A DNA stretch of 64,000 nt from contig CP136067.1 of NCBI GenBank assembly GCA_032622095.1, positions 135,409,990 through 135,473,989 on the forward strand, read 5' to 3'. The stretch's first letter is position 1. Every line of letters starts with the position of its first letter. Below, one piece after another: positions 1-11,400 of the stretch. A program made the translations under genes and the position numbers. This stretch comes from Siphonodentalium dalli. Its lineage: Eukaryota > Mollusca > Scaphopoda > Gadilida > Siphonodentaliidae. The notes beneath the pieces are model-generated. The model saw only the letters and a list, made by a program, of their open reading frames with translations, had not been told where the DNA came from and did no database searches.

Positions 1-962
1 TCAAGGCCATATGTGCCTTTAAATGGGTATTGCAAACTAAATCCAGCCATTTATGGGACCACCTCCTTTTATACTCAACAGAATATATGCAACAAATGAA
101 TGAATTTGAGCCATGGCTGAGTGCTATATACACTCATGTGTTGTATGACCGATGCAAACAACATGGTAACTATAATAAAAACGAATTAATGACTCCAGTT
201 ACCACGTTGTTTGCATCGTTCCCAGAGCCCACGTGTTTATGTAGCACTATCCATGGCTCTAGTTCCTTCGTTGTCATTTGTGACCCGCCATATCAAATCC
301 AGTCGGAAGTCGGGATTTTTTTACCCTGTGCCAATGAATTCTCTTATATATGCGAGTCGATCATAGGTCGCCTCGCATTGGCCTAACAATTTTTTACAAT
401 TTTAATAATTTGTTCTTGTATTCTTTAACAATTTTATAATTTCACCCATACAGAGCCCCAGACAAACATGAGCAGACGACACTCTTCTATGTGCTTCTAT
501 ATATGTGTGGGGCTCCCTGCAGGGTAATGGATGTTTTTTTGATTTTATGTCCTAAAAATTGTAAGAAACATTTAGTTTTAAAAAAATGATAAAAAATTGT
601 TAAGCCAATGCATTCTCTTATATATGCGAGGCGACGGTAGGTTCCTCGACTCGAATCAAATATTTTTTTACCCCCGAAGCCAAAGAAATAGTAATTTAGG
701 AGTTCTGATCGGATTGAGTGTATACCTTTAAGTGATATGGCGCTGTGGTCGTCGGTCACATTGTGTGAAATGGGAAATGTGCTGCAGTGGTCACAGTCAC
801 ACACACCCTAAATAAAACACAATCTGACTACATGCATACATGTTTCTTATATATATATAGCATTTTGTTCTTTATTTATTTAAATAAACTGAGCTGAATT
901 ATTTTTCTGGATATCTATCTGCAGTTTTTATATGCGAAAATGACAAATTTAGAAAAAAAATA
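1..962. other. Non-coding start of window with repeat fragments
   Basis: No gene is supported here. Positions 51-77 (tttatgggaccacctcc onward) recur almost exactly near 2258-2284. Positions 328-372 and 604-640 carry pieces of the foldback family with the core ATGCATTCTCTTATATATGC. Positions 630-734 match the right end of the TTAA MITE at 39061-39537 and end in a tatacctttaa terminus. The open frame at 30-386 overlaps these repeats and has no recognisable domain. Confidence 0.5.
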
Positions 963-1245
963 ACGGTACTTGTTCGTAACGGCATCGGTTTGCCTAGTCC
1001 AAGTCTTCTCATACTAAACCCAGCTAGACATTGGGATGGCGAAACAGCATCTCGCCATCCCAATATCTTAGCTGGTTTTAGTACGAGAAGACTTGGACTA
1101 CGGTTTGCCATACAAAACGGTACTTGTCCGTAACAGCATCGGTTTGCCCTACAAATTATCGATACTTGTCCGTAACGGCATCGGTTTTGCCTTACATATT
1201 ATCGATACTTGTCCGCGTAACGGCATCGGTTTGCCCTACCATGCA
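963..1245. repeat. Short tandem repeat of about 50 bp
   Basis: The motif cggtacttgtccgtaacggc followed by atcggtttgcc occurs four times with small changes (around 964, 1119, 1160 and 1205). A foldback element at 995-1100 interrupts the array. The open frame across 1093-1299 simply follows the repeat. Confidence 0.75.
995..1100. mobile_element. 106-bp foldback MITE with 9-bp target duplication
   Basis: The left arm starts TAGTCCAAGTCTTCTC and the right arm is its reverse complement, ending GAAGACTTGGACTA. The arms are about 48 bp and nearly perfect around a short loop. The 9-mer CGGTTTGCC is present at 986-994 and again at 1101-1109, directly flanking the element. A 9-bp duplication with long inverted repeats fits a Mutator-like origin. 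A caveat is that CGGTTTGCC is also part of the surrounding tandem repeat. Confidence 0.7.
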
Positions 1246-2032
1246 TGCAGCGTCACAGCTATGAAGCTATTCGCCAGGACCCACAACATCATTATATAGC
1301 AGACTAGCAGTCACACTTGACCATATATATACACGTGTATATGGAAATGCTACTACTTTTCTAACGGGTGCCTTAACTGAATTACGTAATGCACATATAT
1401 TTACATTTTGCCCGTACGTGCTTCACTAGACCACTTGACACTGCAGGGATGTAAAATTGAGTAGTAAATTGAGAAGAAAACTTCGAAGATGCACCAAGCT
1501 AATTATACCTACATGTATAGCTTGTGACTCGGATCGTCGATCTGAATAATATGTTCCTATGCCTCAGTATGGCATATATAGGAACATATGTTTTGTGTGC
1601 ATGTTTTATATATTGAATAAAATATTGTGTGCACTAAAATTATATATTGGGTGCGAGTGCCTATATCAGTATGCGGGTACGTCGGTACAACACGCGAAGC
1701 GGTCATGTGGAGTTATAAACAGATGCTCTGGTGCTCTCAACGGTTTAGTTTCATAGCCGATATCATATCTGGGATAAGTTATCCCGGATAACTGATCTCT
1801 GAAAATAATGAATAGCTAAGTAAAATTATGCAGTTAAACTACAAACGCGCCAACCGTGAAACCCTCGGTCGCCTTCACATCCATTGTAAGAGAACTCTAC
1901 TGGCTCACAGATAACTAGCATATATAATTGCCCAACAAGCGGCGAATGTCTTTATTCGAAGTTCGTAGATAGCCACAGTCGCATCGCACGATTTATTGAC
2001 AGGGATTTTGCTCCTTTAAGACAGGACCTTAA
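1246..2032 (+). promoter_or_regulatory. Upstream region of the cysteine-rich gene
   Basis: No open frame of note. A TATA-like stretch (tatataattg, about 1920-1930) lies about 110 bp upstream of the start codon. The last 57 bases before the ATG (from 1976, cagtcgcatcgcacgattta) are duplicated at 2736-2791, which shows that this promoter-proximal segment was copied together with exon 1. The rest holds nothing I recognise. The exact transcription start cannot be read from sequence alone. Confidence 0.4.
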
Positions 2033-2084
2033 ATGATGAAGTCGCTGTTGGTCGTAGTTTCCTTGGCGTCCTGTCTGGTCGCAG
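2033..2084 (+). CDS. Secreted cysteine-rich protein, exon 1 (signal peptide)
   Basis: Exon 1 begins ATGATG and encodes MMKSLLVVVSLASCLVA, a textbook short signal peptide (Lys, hydrophobic core, small residues before the cleavage site). It ends in GCA G followed by the donor GTGAGT at 2085-2090, leaving one base (phase 1). That base joins in frame with exon 2 at 11997. Exon 1 carrying only the signal peptide is common for small secreted animal proteins. A broken copy of this exon and its upstream region sits 760 bp downstream. The first ATG was chosen; the second, immediately after it, would remove one residue only. The product should enter the secretory pathway. Its role is unknown. Confidence 0.75.
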
Positions 2085-2189
2085 GTGAGTTTCAACTAGC
2101 GACATATACATGTACGTGAGTGCATATGTGATCGGCACTCGTTGTGGATCAATGATATATACATTCGATAGAATCACTTGAAGGCGCGG

Positions 2190-2735
2190 GGTCCCTGGAG
2201 CCAAAAACAAATAGTGTTTGCATGCGCCATGGCGTTATCGGGTATTTATGCCGACGTTTATGGGACCACCTCCTTTTATACTCGTTGATTTACGTCGTAT
2301 TCCTGGCCTCAAATGTTGCAAAGGCTTGTGCTACATGTATATTGTGACTATGTAAAGCGATACTCAAACATTTCAATCCGAAGTGAATTTAATGCGACCA
2401 TGCACTATGTTTAATACAGCCAATACGCGCAGATTGGATAGCGAAAGATACTTAATCGGGATTAGATAGCGATTTATATTAAATGACCATAACACGTGGC
2501 ACGGGAGGTTAGAGGCCATGCATGGAGCCAAACAAAAAGTGATTGTATGCGCCATGGCGTTATCGGGCATTTGTGCCTTATCGCCTTGACGTACGTCAAA
2601 ATCGAAGATATTGTCGATGATTTGCGTCGAATTTCGGGCTTCAAAGTTTGCATGGCTTATTTGATATTGTGACCATATAAAGCGATGCTCAATCATTTAA
2701 ATCCGTATAGTGAATTTAAAGGGACCACTATGTTT
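2190..2735. repeat. Local segmental duplication (two diverged copies)
   Basis: The segment 2190-2410 is repeated at about 2517-2735. Shared landmarks are ggagccaaa near the start, tgcgccatggcgttatcggg, and a TATA-like block (tatgtaaagcgatactcaa / tataaagcgatgctcaatc). The two copies differ by substitutions and indels. Copy two leads directly into the duplicated exon 1, so the block probably belongs to the promoter region of the gene. Confidence 0.65.
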
Positions 2736-2828
2736 CAGTCGCATCGCACGATTTATTGGCACGGATTTGCTCCATTAAGACGGGACCTTAAATGATGAAG
2801 TTGCGCTGTTGATCGTTGTTTCCTTGAC
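2736..2828 (+). pseudogene. Broken duplicate of exon 1 and its 5' leader
   Basis: Positions 2736-2791 match 1976-2032 and are followed by ATGATGAAG, as in the real exon 1. Extra bases after the third codon shift the frame, and a TGA follows after six codons. No signal peptide is left and no donor GTGAGT is kept at the equivalent place. It lies inside intron 1 of the gene. It could still act as an alternative promoter, but not as a coding first exon. Confidence 0.7.
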
Positions 2829-2872
2829 CCACTGAAACCCGATCACGATCTCAGACGGACCCTGGTCGTGCA

Positions 2873-3064
2873 TTAACCCTTTCAGTGCCAAGTCTGATTT
2901 TTGTATCAACCCATATTTCCTTGATCATTTTTCAAATTTATTGATTATAATAATGTAATACATTGATGGAAAGAGATCACATTATTATAATCAATAAATT
3001 TGACAAATGATCAAGGACATATGGGTTGATACAAAAAATCGGACTTGGGCACTGAAAGGGTTAA
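2873..3064. mobile_element. TTAA-flanked foldback MITE, family a (copy 1)
   Basis: It begins TTAACCCTTTCAGTGCCAAG and ends with the inverted counterpart GGGCACTGAAAGGGTTAA. Both arms run almost to the centre. The flanking TTAA at 2873-2876 and 3061-3064 and the CCC termini fit piggyBac-type target choice. A closer-to-perfect copy lies at 14214-14428. Open frames at 2991-3284 and 3007-3210 overlap it and are not genes. Confidence 0.85.
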
Positions 3065-3907
3065 ATTTTGCGGTCAACGGCGTTGTGGATGCCCCTCCCC
3101 AATATCTTAATTTTCTAGAAGTGCCCAGACACTCCACCGGACGCGATCTATGCAAGATGGCAATATACATATTTTCCCGAAATACCACACGAAACTGTCC
3201 AATGTACTGAGACAATTGATGGGTGCCCCATTTCGCCATCTTATATCGTTTATGGACGTGGTTTGGTACGTCGCGATAACACACACACTAAGGTCACCCT
3301 ATACACCGCCGTTCAGTTTATCGCAATCTGTCAGGGTCCGAGATATAATGTAGGTGCATGTCATCCTTGTTTGTGCAGGGCGGTGCATAGCCACTGCGAG
3401 TGGGCTTTCTGTTTATTTGGATAAGGTGAGGGGTACTCTATCCAGTCTATACACAACGATTTATTCGATCGAAAAACTGGACAGAGAATCATGCAGGGGT
3501 TTAGTGAACGACAGGCTTATGGGGAAAATGGCTAAATCACTCTTAGCATCGATGTAAAATCGTAATTTAAAATTAATAGATGTAACAAGTATTAAGACAA
3601 TTCCAAGTTAATAGAAGTGATCTTAGAATGCCACTTTAATTGGTCAAATATTGGTCCAGTTATTCGCTATCGTCCGCCCATGGGATGCTATATCTGCCGC
3701 TCTTCGAATGCTATCGTTCGTTCACCAAATTGTTATACACGTGACAATATGTGGACTAAATCAACGATATCTCACCACTCATCTACCCACAAGACATATA
3801 TGAGACGATGACCCAAATGAATTCCCAAGATTTGAAATACCTTTGAGAATCAATGTTGTTACGCAAATTTCTCCACGGCATGCATGAGAATGGACGTATA
3901 TAGGCTA
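3065..3907. other. Intron 1 sequence without recognised feature
   Basis: Part of the first intron of the cysteine-rich gene. Several open frames of 60-70 codons occur, but they have no conserved motif and no plausible splice context. I see no RNA gene or repeat here. Confidence 0.4.
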
Positions 3908-4580
3908 TCTCATATATATTTTGAAGACCTCTGTCTGTATGTATGTTTGTTTGTTTGTTTGTTTGTCTGTCTGTCATTTATACAAATCTACGATTCTCGA
4001 CCGATCGGGACGAAACTTGGTACGTGATCTCGGCAACGGGTGGAGCTATCGACTTGAAATTTGGTATGTGAATGTGACTTGCCCCGGATACGAATTTTAT
4101 CGGGTCGCCGAGCCCGTGCGACGCCAGCTTCGCGCATGCGCAGACCGGATCTCGGAAACGGGTGGAGCTATCGACTTGAAATTTGGTTTTTGAATAGCCC
4201 GGACAACGTCGGGCTCATCGAATTTTATCGGGAGGCCGAGCCCGTGCGACACCAGCTTCCTCGACCGATCGGGACGAAACTTGGTACGTGTGTGTAGTTT
4301 GACCAGGCGGTGAACGTTGTCGTATTGGCGAGCCCGTGCGGCGCCCGCTTCGCGCATGCGCAGACGAGATCTCGGCAACGGGTGGAGCTATCGACTTGAA
4401 ATTTGGTATGTGAATGTGTCTTGCCCCGGATACGAATTTTATCGGGTCGCCGAGCCCGTGTGACGCCAGCTTCGCGCATGCGCAGACCAGATCTCGGAAA
4501 CGGGTGGAGCTATCGACTTGAAATTTGGTTTTTGAATAGCCCGGATGAATAGCCCGGACAACGTCGGGCTCATCGGCTAG
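3908..4580 (+). mobile_element. Helitron-like non-autonomous element 1 of 5
   Basis: The 5' end is TCTCATATATATTTTG, preceded by A (3907). The 3' end is the hairpin GCCCGGACAACGTCGGGC, then TCATCGG, then CTAG at 4577-4580. 5'-TC, a 3' hairpin about 10 bases before the end, and CTAG-3' are the defining structural marks of Helitrons. A TGTT/TGTC microsatellite follows the 5' end, and the body contains the 123-bp repeat. No Rep/helicase is encoded. Confidence 0.75.
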
Positions 4581-5345
4581 TCTCATATATATTTTGAAGA
4601 CCTCTGTTTGTTTGTTTGTCTGTCTGTCTGTCTGTCATTAATACAAATCTACGATTCTCGACCGATCGGGACGAAACTTGGTACGTGAGTGTAGTTTGAC
4701 CAGGCGGTGAACGTTGTCGTATTGGCGAGCCCGTGCGGCGCCCGCTTCGCGCATGCGCAGACGAGATCTCGGAAACGGGTGGAGCTATCGACTTGAAATT
4801 TGGTATGTGAATGTATCTTGCCCCGGATACGAATTTTATCGGGTCACCGAGCCCGTGCGACGCCAGCTTCGCGCATGCGCAGACGAGATCTCGGAAACGG
4901 GTGGATCCATCGACTTGAAATTTGGAATGTGACTGTATCTTGCCCCGGGTACGAATTTTATCGGGTCGTCGAGCCCGTGCGACGCCAGCTTCGCGCATGC
5001 GCAGACCAGATCTCGGAAACGGGTAGAGCTATCGACTTGAAATTTGGTATGTGAATGTATCTTGCCCAGGATACGAATTTTATCGGGTCGTCGAGCCCGT
5101 GCGACGCCAGCTTCGCGCATGCGAAGACCAGATCTCGGAAACGGGTGGAGCTATCGACTTGAAATTTGGTTTTTGAATAGCCCGGACAACGTCGGGCTCA
5201 TCGACTTGAAATTTGCTATGTGAATGTATCTTGCCCCGGATACGAATTTTATCGGGTCGCCGAGCCCGTGCGACGCCAGTTTCGCGCATGCGCAGACCAG
5301 ATCTCGGAAACGGGTGGAGCTATCGACTTGAAATTTGGTTTTGGA
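4030..5345. repeat. 123-bp tandem repeat inside the Helitron-like elements
   Basis: The landmark GCGCATGCGCAGAC recurs at intervals of about 123 bp (for example near 4351, 4474, 4749, 4873, 4996, 5119). The unit also contains GGGTGGAGCTATCGACTTG and the strand TACGAATTTTATCGGGTCG. Because 123 is a multiple of three, open frames run through many units on both strands. These frames are artefacts of the repeat, not genes. One further unit lies in element 4 (6655-6800). Confidence 0.85.
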
Positions 5346-5376
5346 TAGCCCGGACAACGTCGGGCTCATCGGCTAG
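4581..5376 (+). mobile_element. Helitron-like non-autonomous element 2 of 5
   Basis: It starts TCTCATATATATTTTG directly after the CTAG of element 1 and ends with the same 3' hairpin and CTAG (5373-5376). It contains several 123-bp units and two internal copies of the terminal hairpin (AGCCCGGACAACGTCGGGCT), so it may itself be a product of tandem growth. Confidence 0.75.
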
Positions 5377-6147
5377 TCTATTATATATTTTGGAAGATCT
5401 GTGTGTGTGTGTGTGTGTGTCTGTCAGTAATCGATGGACTCAAAAATGGCCCAGCCGATTTCGATGAAACTTGGTATGTGGGTGTATTTTCGGCCGGGGA
5501 CGAACATAGGCCTATTAATTTGTTCGTGCGAGGTCAACTTTTCACGTGCCGAGGTCAAATCTGTTTTTACGCTGTGTTACGGGACTTTCATTTGAGTTCG
5601 GTGCTTACAAATCGATTCGAAACAGCGCGAATAATAACATGCCAGTCATAATAATGACACTATGAGAATCTTTCGTGTTTCCTCTTTCCAACGATATATA
5701 ATATGTATGTATCCGTTTTAGTTATCTGCCTCAATTATTAAGAAGAAGTGGTACGATCTTCTATCAGGGTAAAAACAATGCGTAACTTCTATGACGTCGT
5801 TAGAGGTCATAAAGTTAGATCACGTTAACTCATAACCGGCCGATGCATTTGACTGTTTCAGACGTCTTGGCGATATCTCGGGCACCGATGGTAATTTATC
5901 TTTACGTTGAAACTTGATAATTAATGAGCGTGTGTATATGAGGCGCGTTTATATACTTGAGTGGAAATCAAATCGGGTTAAAAGGTCAAATCGGGTAAAA
6001 CCGGATGGATTTCGACGGGTACTTTTGTCGGGTACTTTTGTTCGGGCACTGTGTTTTGGACGGGTCAAATCGTGACCCCACTTGACCTTGGCCTTCAAAA
6101 TAGACAATTCAAGGTCAAAGCCCGGACGAAGTCGGGTCACCTTCTAG
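5377..6147 (+). mobile_element. Helitron-like non-autonomous element 3 of 5
   Basis: It starts TCTATTATATATTTTG and ends with the hairpin CCCGGACGAAGTCGGG, TCACCTT, CTAG (6144-6147). A (TG)n microsatellite follows the 5' end. The body is closely related to element 5 (shared stretches around 5520-6120 and 6980-7740) and lacks the 123-bp unit. Confidence 0.75.
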
Positions 6148-6848
6148 TCTATTATATATTTTGAAAGATCTGTGTGTGTGTGTATCTGTCTGTGTGTGTG
6201 TGTGTAATCGATGAACTCAAAAACGACCGACCCGATTTCGATGAAACTTGGTATGTGGGGGTATTTTCGGGTCAGGAGTAACATAGGCCTATTGATTTTC
6301 AGATCCGATGTCAACTTTTCACGTGCCGAGGTCAAATCTGTTTTTACGCCGTTTTGCGCTAATATATTTCAGTTCGGTGCTCACAAATCGATTCGATATA
6401 TAATTTGCACGGTTAGAATCTGTGGCGCTTCATATTTCCAATGATGTATCACACGCCTGTGTACGTTTAAAGTTTCTACCTTAATTATCGAGAAGAACGC
6501 AGGACCATGCATGCTTCGCTCATCGAAAATCATTGCGTAAATATATTACGCCATCAACATATCGTGACGTGATCGCGTTAACTCTTAACCGGCCGATGTT
6601 GCGTTAACTCATCACCGGCCGAGGTATCCGCAAATGACATTGGGCTATATATCTCTTTAACGGGTGGAGCTATCGACTTGAAATTTGGTATGTGAATGTA
6701 TCTTGCCCCGGATACGAATTTTATCGGGTCGCCGAGTCCGTGCGACGCCAGCTTCGCGCATGCGCAGACCAGATCTCGGAAACGGGTGGAGCAATCGACT
6801 TGTAATTTTGTTTTTGAATAGACCGGACGAAGTCGGGTCACCTTCTAG
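6148..6848 (+). mobile_element. Helitron-like non-autonomous element 4 of 5
   Basis: The 5' TCTATTATATATTTTG and the 3' hairpin plus CTAG (6845-6848) are both present. Its 5' half resembles element 3 and its 3' part carries one 123-bp unit, so it looks like a recombinant of the two subfamilies. Confidence 0.75.
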
Positions 6849-7763
6849 TCTATTATATATTTTGGAAGATCTGTGTGTTTGTGTGTGTGTGTGTGTGTGT
6901 GTTCGCGATGGACTCGAACACGGCTGGACCGATTTCGACCAAAATTGGTACGGACACGTAATTCGACCCGGGAACGAACATGGGCCTATTGATTTTCAGA
7001 TCCGAGGTCAACTTTTCACGTGCCGAGGTCAAATCTGTTTTTACGCTGTGTTACGGGACTTTCATTTGAGTTCGGTGCTTACAAATCGATTCGAAACAGC
7101 GCGAATAATAAAATGCCAGTCATAATAATGAGACTGTGAGAATCTTTCGTGTTTCCTCTTTCCAACGATATATAATGCGTATGTATCCGTTTTAGTTATC
7201 TGCCTCAATTATCAAGAAGAAGTGGTACTATCTTCCATCAGGATAAAAACAATGCGTAACTTCTATGACGTCGTTAGAGGTCATAACGTTAGATCACGTT
7301 AACGCTTAACCGGCCGATGCATTTGACTGTTTCAGACGTCTTGGCGATATCTCGGGCACCGATGGTAATTTATCTTTACGTTGAAACTTGATAATTAATG
7401 AGCGTGTGTGTATGAGGCGCGTTTATATACTTGAGTGGAAATCAAATCGGGTTAAACTGGCGGATTTTTACGGACGAAATTTGATGCATAGGGTATCTCG
7501 GTATCCGCTGGGCCGATTTCCCGGTATCCGCTGGGCCGATTTCCACCATTTTTGGGGTGTTGGTCTTTGACCCCACCTGACCTTCAAAATGGTCAATTCA
7601 AGGTCAAATCGGGTAAAACCGGATGGATTTCGACGGGTACTTTTGTCGGGTACTTTTGTTCGGGCACTGTGTTTTGGACGGGTCAAATCGTGACCCCACT
7701 TGACCTTGGCCTTCAAAATAGACAATTCAAGGTCAAACCGGACGAAGTCGGGTCACCTTCTAG
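6849..7763 (+). mobile_element. Helitron-like non-autonomous element 5 of 5
   Basis: The longest copy. It begins TCTATTATATATTTTG, ends CTAG at 7760-7763, and is followed by T (7764). Together with the A before element 1 this matches the Helitron A/T insertion rule for the array as a whole. It includes a short internal duplication, CGGTATCCGCTGGGCCGATT, around 7498-7540. Confidence 0.75.
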
Positions 7764-9063
7764 TATATATATATATTATTATTATTAGTATTATTATACG
7801 AGCTTCCATGTGCGTTGGCGTGCAGGGTTATCACACTGTCAGTTAGCTGGACCATATATGCCATAATTATAAAACTAAAATATCTATTTCAAAACTACTG
7901 TCATCATTATTATGTATATACCCACTGAAAGTTGCGTCCTGCCGACTGACCTGCACTATTTAACACTCGTCTACACAGCGTCCATGCATCAGTACATTTA
8001 TACGGAACAATAATTGACTCAAGATGAAAGAACCGACCGACCGACATTAAAATTTCGACGACAAATCGAAATAGCATTTCTAAATCGTCTTCTTCTCAAG
8101 AGTCACCAGGCCTATTTGCATATAATTGGCGTCCTGCGTGTTATCAGAATAGACCCTATTAGTTAACTTATAACCGTGACTTACCTGCTCTGATTATTCA
8201 CATTATATTAAGAATTACTTACGCATATGAACCTGAACACAGCTTGGCTGCCCCCATTAGCTTGTATTATACTATGCCTCGAGATCGCCGCAATCTACTT
8301 TTTAATATTCCATTAGTGCGTGATAATCACACGGACAAACGCCCAAAAGTACTTGTTAACGTATTGCGTCACACTGCAGTTTTGACAAAGGTCACACTAC
8401 CCTCAAAATGGAGAAAAAAATTACATCGAAAAAAACACCAACCCATCCCATAAATTATTTGTCAATTTGACAGCGTAACCGTTCACCGTGTGGCAATATT
8501 TGATGTTTCTCGTCGTGAAACACGTTTGTGCATTTGTTCGTGCACTTTTCTTACTCATCAATTGTGCTTTAGTTAGTTTAGTATATATGATGATGTAATA
8601 CTGTATAGCCGTATGAGTCTTAATCAAGTTACAAGATGGCAGGAATTGAATGATAAGTTGATAACACCTCATTAGTGTATAATGCGCACTAATCTATATA
8701 TAAAGGAGTAGGATCTGTCTATCCGGATTTTTCTCGCAGACTGCTGGTCCGATTTCAACCTTATTTGGTGTGGTGACTCGAGGTACCCTGGCGAATGTTA
8801 TAACGGCGTTCGTTTTTAAATAATTGTTATTAAATTTAATTAAATAAATAACAAAAAAGCAAATACGCTCACTATGGGCCTATTTCAGCACCATGCAGGT
8901 GTACGCACTTTATAGATGTGTTTCACTCTGGCACGCGCCATCCAACATATTGTATAACGGGTATAAATAAGCCCATCACAGGCTACCCCGACGCTGAATA
9001 AAGGCACCGAAGGTGTTATCATTTAATTACTGCCATCTTATTAGTTTAGTATAAAAGGGTTAA
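7764..9063. other. Intron 1 sequence, mostly unassigned
   Basis: An AT microsatellite follows the Helitron array (7764-7800). The 69-codon frame at 8244-8453 shows no known domain. Around 8690-9050 the text (tctatatataaaggagtagg, then ctgctggtccgatttcaacc) resembles other short mobile elements of this genome, but no firm ends could be set. Confidence 0.35.
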
Positions 9064-9219
9064 AAGATGCCTTGTCCGATTCTACACCATAACAATTAGA
9101 TCGTACCAAACAGACACTTAAAAATGGCTTGTCCCATGACAATTAGATCTTTTCCAAAAACAGACACTTAAAGATGGCTTGTTCGATACTACACCATAAC
9201 AATTAGATCGTACCAAACA
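9064..9219. repeat. Short tandem repeat of about 55-65 bp, three units
   Basis: Three units share aaagatggcttgt, acaattagatc and a ccaaacagacactta-type tail. The middle unit has an internal deletion. There are no coding signals. Confidence 0.65.
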
Positions 9220-10852
9220 TGCAATTAAAAGTTATTTGCCTCTTTGATTTTGTGTCTATATTCGTTAGTGCAACGAAGTTGGACAAGAATTTAACTTTAA
9301 TGAAAAGGGCAATCATTTTACATTGTCTGGTGTTTATGTCATGCGCGGCTTTTCGAAATAGTATTAATCCGCCCGAATCAATGTAAAGATCGCCGCAACG
9401 CCAAGTTATATGTAACTATTGAGAGAATAAGGAAATATGTAATGCATGTTTAATGATATAATAGGGGTTTCATGTGATATAAATCAATATGAACGTTTAT
9501 AATTGTCATATAAAGAATTATTGAGCATAGTTTTTGGCAGATACCAATTCTAGTTCCAGAGATAAATAGTTTTTGGAATCTCTTGTAAAAATTGATTTTC
9601 GACAGATACGACATTTTAGAAGCCCATGCATACACCGACGGCCGATAATTATTATTGGCGATTACCACGGGAGAGCGTTAACAGCTAAGTTCTAGCTATA
9701 TCACTTGTGTTCCGACCCCTTTGTGATATATTCTTTATTCCATTAAAGTGTGTTTAACCTAATCACATTGACATGAATGCTAATTACGCGGTAATGAATG
9801 GTGTTTATTATATAGTGACCCACATTTATTGAAAAGCGTAGCTGTGAAGAATTGCACTCGTTTTGTCCTGGTCAAAATGCTTTTCAGTTAATCGTGTTCA
9901 TTTTGGACGTTATTTGTCTCAATGTTATATATGTCTTATTGAATGACCAAATTGAATTCTCGAAATGGTATATATATTCATCACATTCTAACAAATTATC
10001 CGTTCTATATTGAAAGGAAGGTCACGAAGTTCCCACACGGGTGGCGCCAACAGAACCTTAGTGTTATGTACAATAATCTTATAGTAATTGAGCTAATAAA
10101 GTTGTGGTTATCATCAATAATGAAGTTGAAAGTTTTTCAAATTATATATAATGAAAGCGCCAACTTGCTGTTGCCTGTAAAATTTGTGCACCTGTCCTCC
10201 ATTGAAACACCACATTCAGAACAAAGTATATACATACTCAACCCGGTCGCGAAATAGTATGGGGGCCAAGGACGCGCCGACAGAGGTTGGGGGTTGGGTG
10301 TCTTAATCACCCCGTTAACTTTGGCCAAAATGTTCAACAGTTGCATTCCCTGCTTGACACAACATTATATTGAGGAATTTCAATTTGTTTTGTTTTGAAT
10401 TGTTCCGATAATTTGAGCTTCCAACCAGCGTTTAGTGTGAAATCTATTGTTTTTAGACAAAAGTAGAATATTTTGCTACTTTTTGTCACATTTTTGGAAT
10501 GAAATTGAAATTTCCAACTAAAACTTGGAAAGCTTCAGGAACCAGTTGGAAAAATCCAACCCAGAGGGGTTGCAAATGAAATTTCGCGGACGGTGAAATT
10601 TCTGGTTCAAGGGAGGGAGTGCAGCTAGAAAATTTAAGTTGGACACCCCAACGCAGACCTTTTAGTCACGTCCCTGGGTAATCTCTATCTAACAATCAAC
10701 TCAATTGTCGGCATTCATTCTTCATTTCGTTGGTACCAATATCATGTTTAGCAAATTACGACTATTTCACGGTCCAACCAATCTCCACATTCCCGGTAAA
10801 ATTGTCATAAAACTGACGGTACTGTTGTATAACTTTGTATCCAACAGAAGGG
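9220..10852. other. Intron 1 sequence; dispersed repeat copy at the end
   Basis: 9220-10260 shows nothing I recognise. 10261-10680 is a copy of a dispersed repeat that recurs at 12158-12720. Shared landmarks are gccaaaatgttcaacagttg, then a run of ttggaaa-type words. The open frame at 9943-10257 has no domain or splice support. Confidence 0.4.
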
Positions 10853-11081
10853 CCCTGTGCCAATGCATTCTCTTATATATGCGAGTCGACCATAGGTCAC
10901 CTCGTATATATAAGAGAATGCATTGGCTTAACACATTAAAAATTATAAAATTGTTAAAGAATGTAAGAAAAAATGGTAAAAAGTGTTAAAAAAAGATTTT
11001 TTTTAGGCCAATGCATTCTCTTATATATGCGAGGCGACCTATGGTCGACTCGCATATATAAGAGAATGCATTGGCACAGGG
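10853..11081. mobile_element. 229-bp double-palindrome foldback element
   Basis: It starts CCCTGTGCCAATGCATTCTC and ends with the inverted GAGAATGCATTGGCACAGGG. Arms of about 75 bp match with two differences, and each arm is itself palindromic around the ATGCATTCTCTTATATATGC core. The same core recurs at 328-372, 604-640, 14500-14690, 15468-15500, 19640-19770, 55690-55750 and 56030-56075. At several of those sites it sits inside a TTAA-ended MITE. Confidence 0.85.
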
Positions 11082-11400
11082 TATAACTGTAACTATCACA
11101 ATGTTGTCAAGGAGCCGGTTCCAATGATATCCATATTTGTATGGTTCTATTGAGACAGACCGAAGATATTTTAGGCTGTTGAAGCTTTATTTGGGCGTTT
11201 TTGGCCGGTTTGTTGGGTAAAGGGTTAACTTTGTATCCAACCTCTTGCATACAATCTAAAATTTTGACAATACCAAGACACATTCTCCTGCCATCGGTTG
11301 AACAAGAATGCATTTCAGTCTATAGGAAACACCAACATTTTTACAGATTTTGTAAATTTATTTGAAATATTATTACGCCATCCGCGTGCCAGAATTGTGT

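Noticed and set aside
4061-5369. Several overlapping frames of 70-140 codons on both strands with Arg-rich repeats
   Set aside because: They follow the 123-bp tandem repeat, whose length is a multiple of three. The same peptide appears in several frames and strands, and there is no start or splice context.
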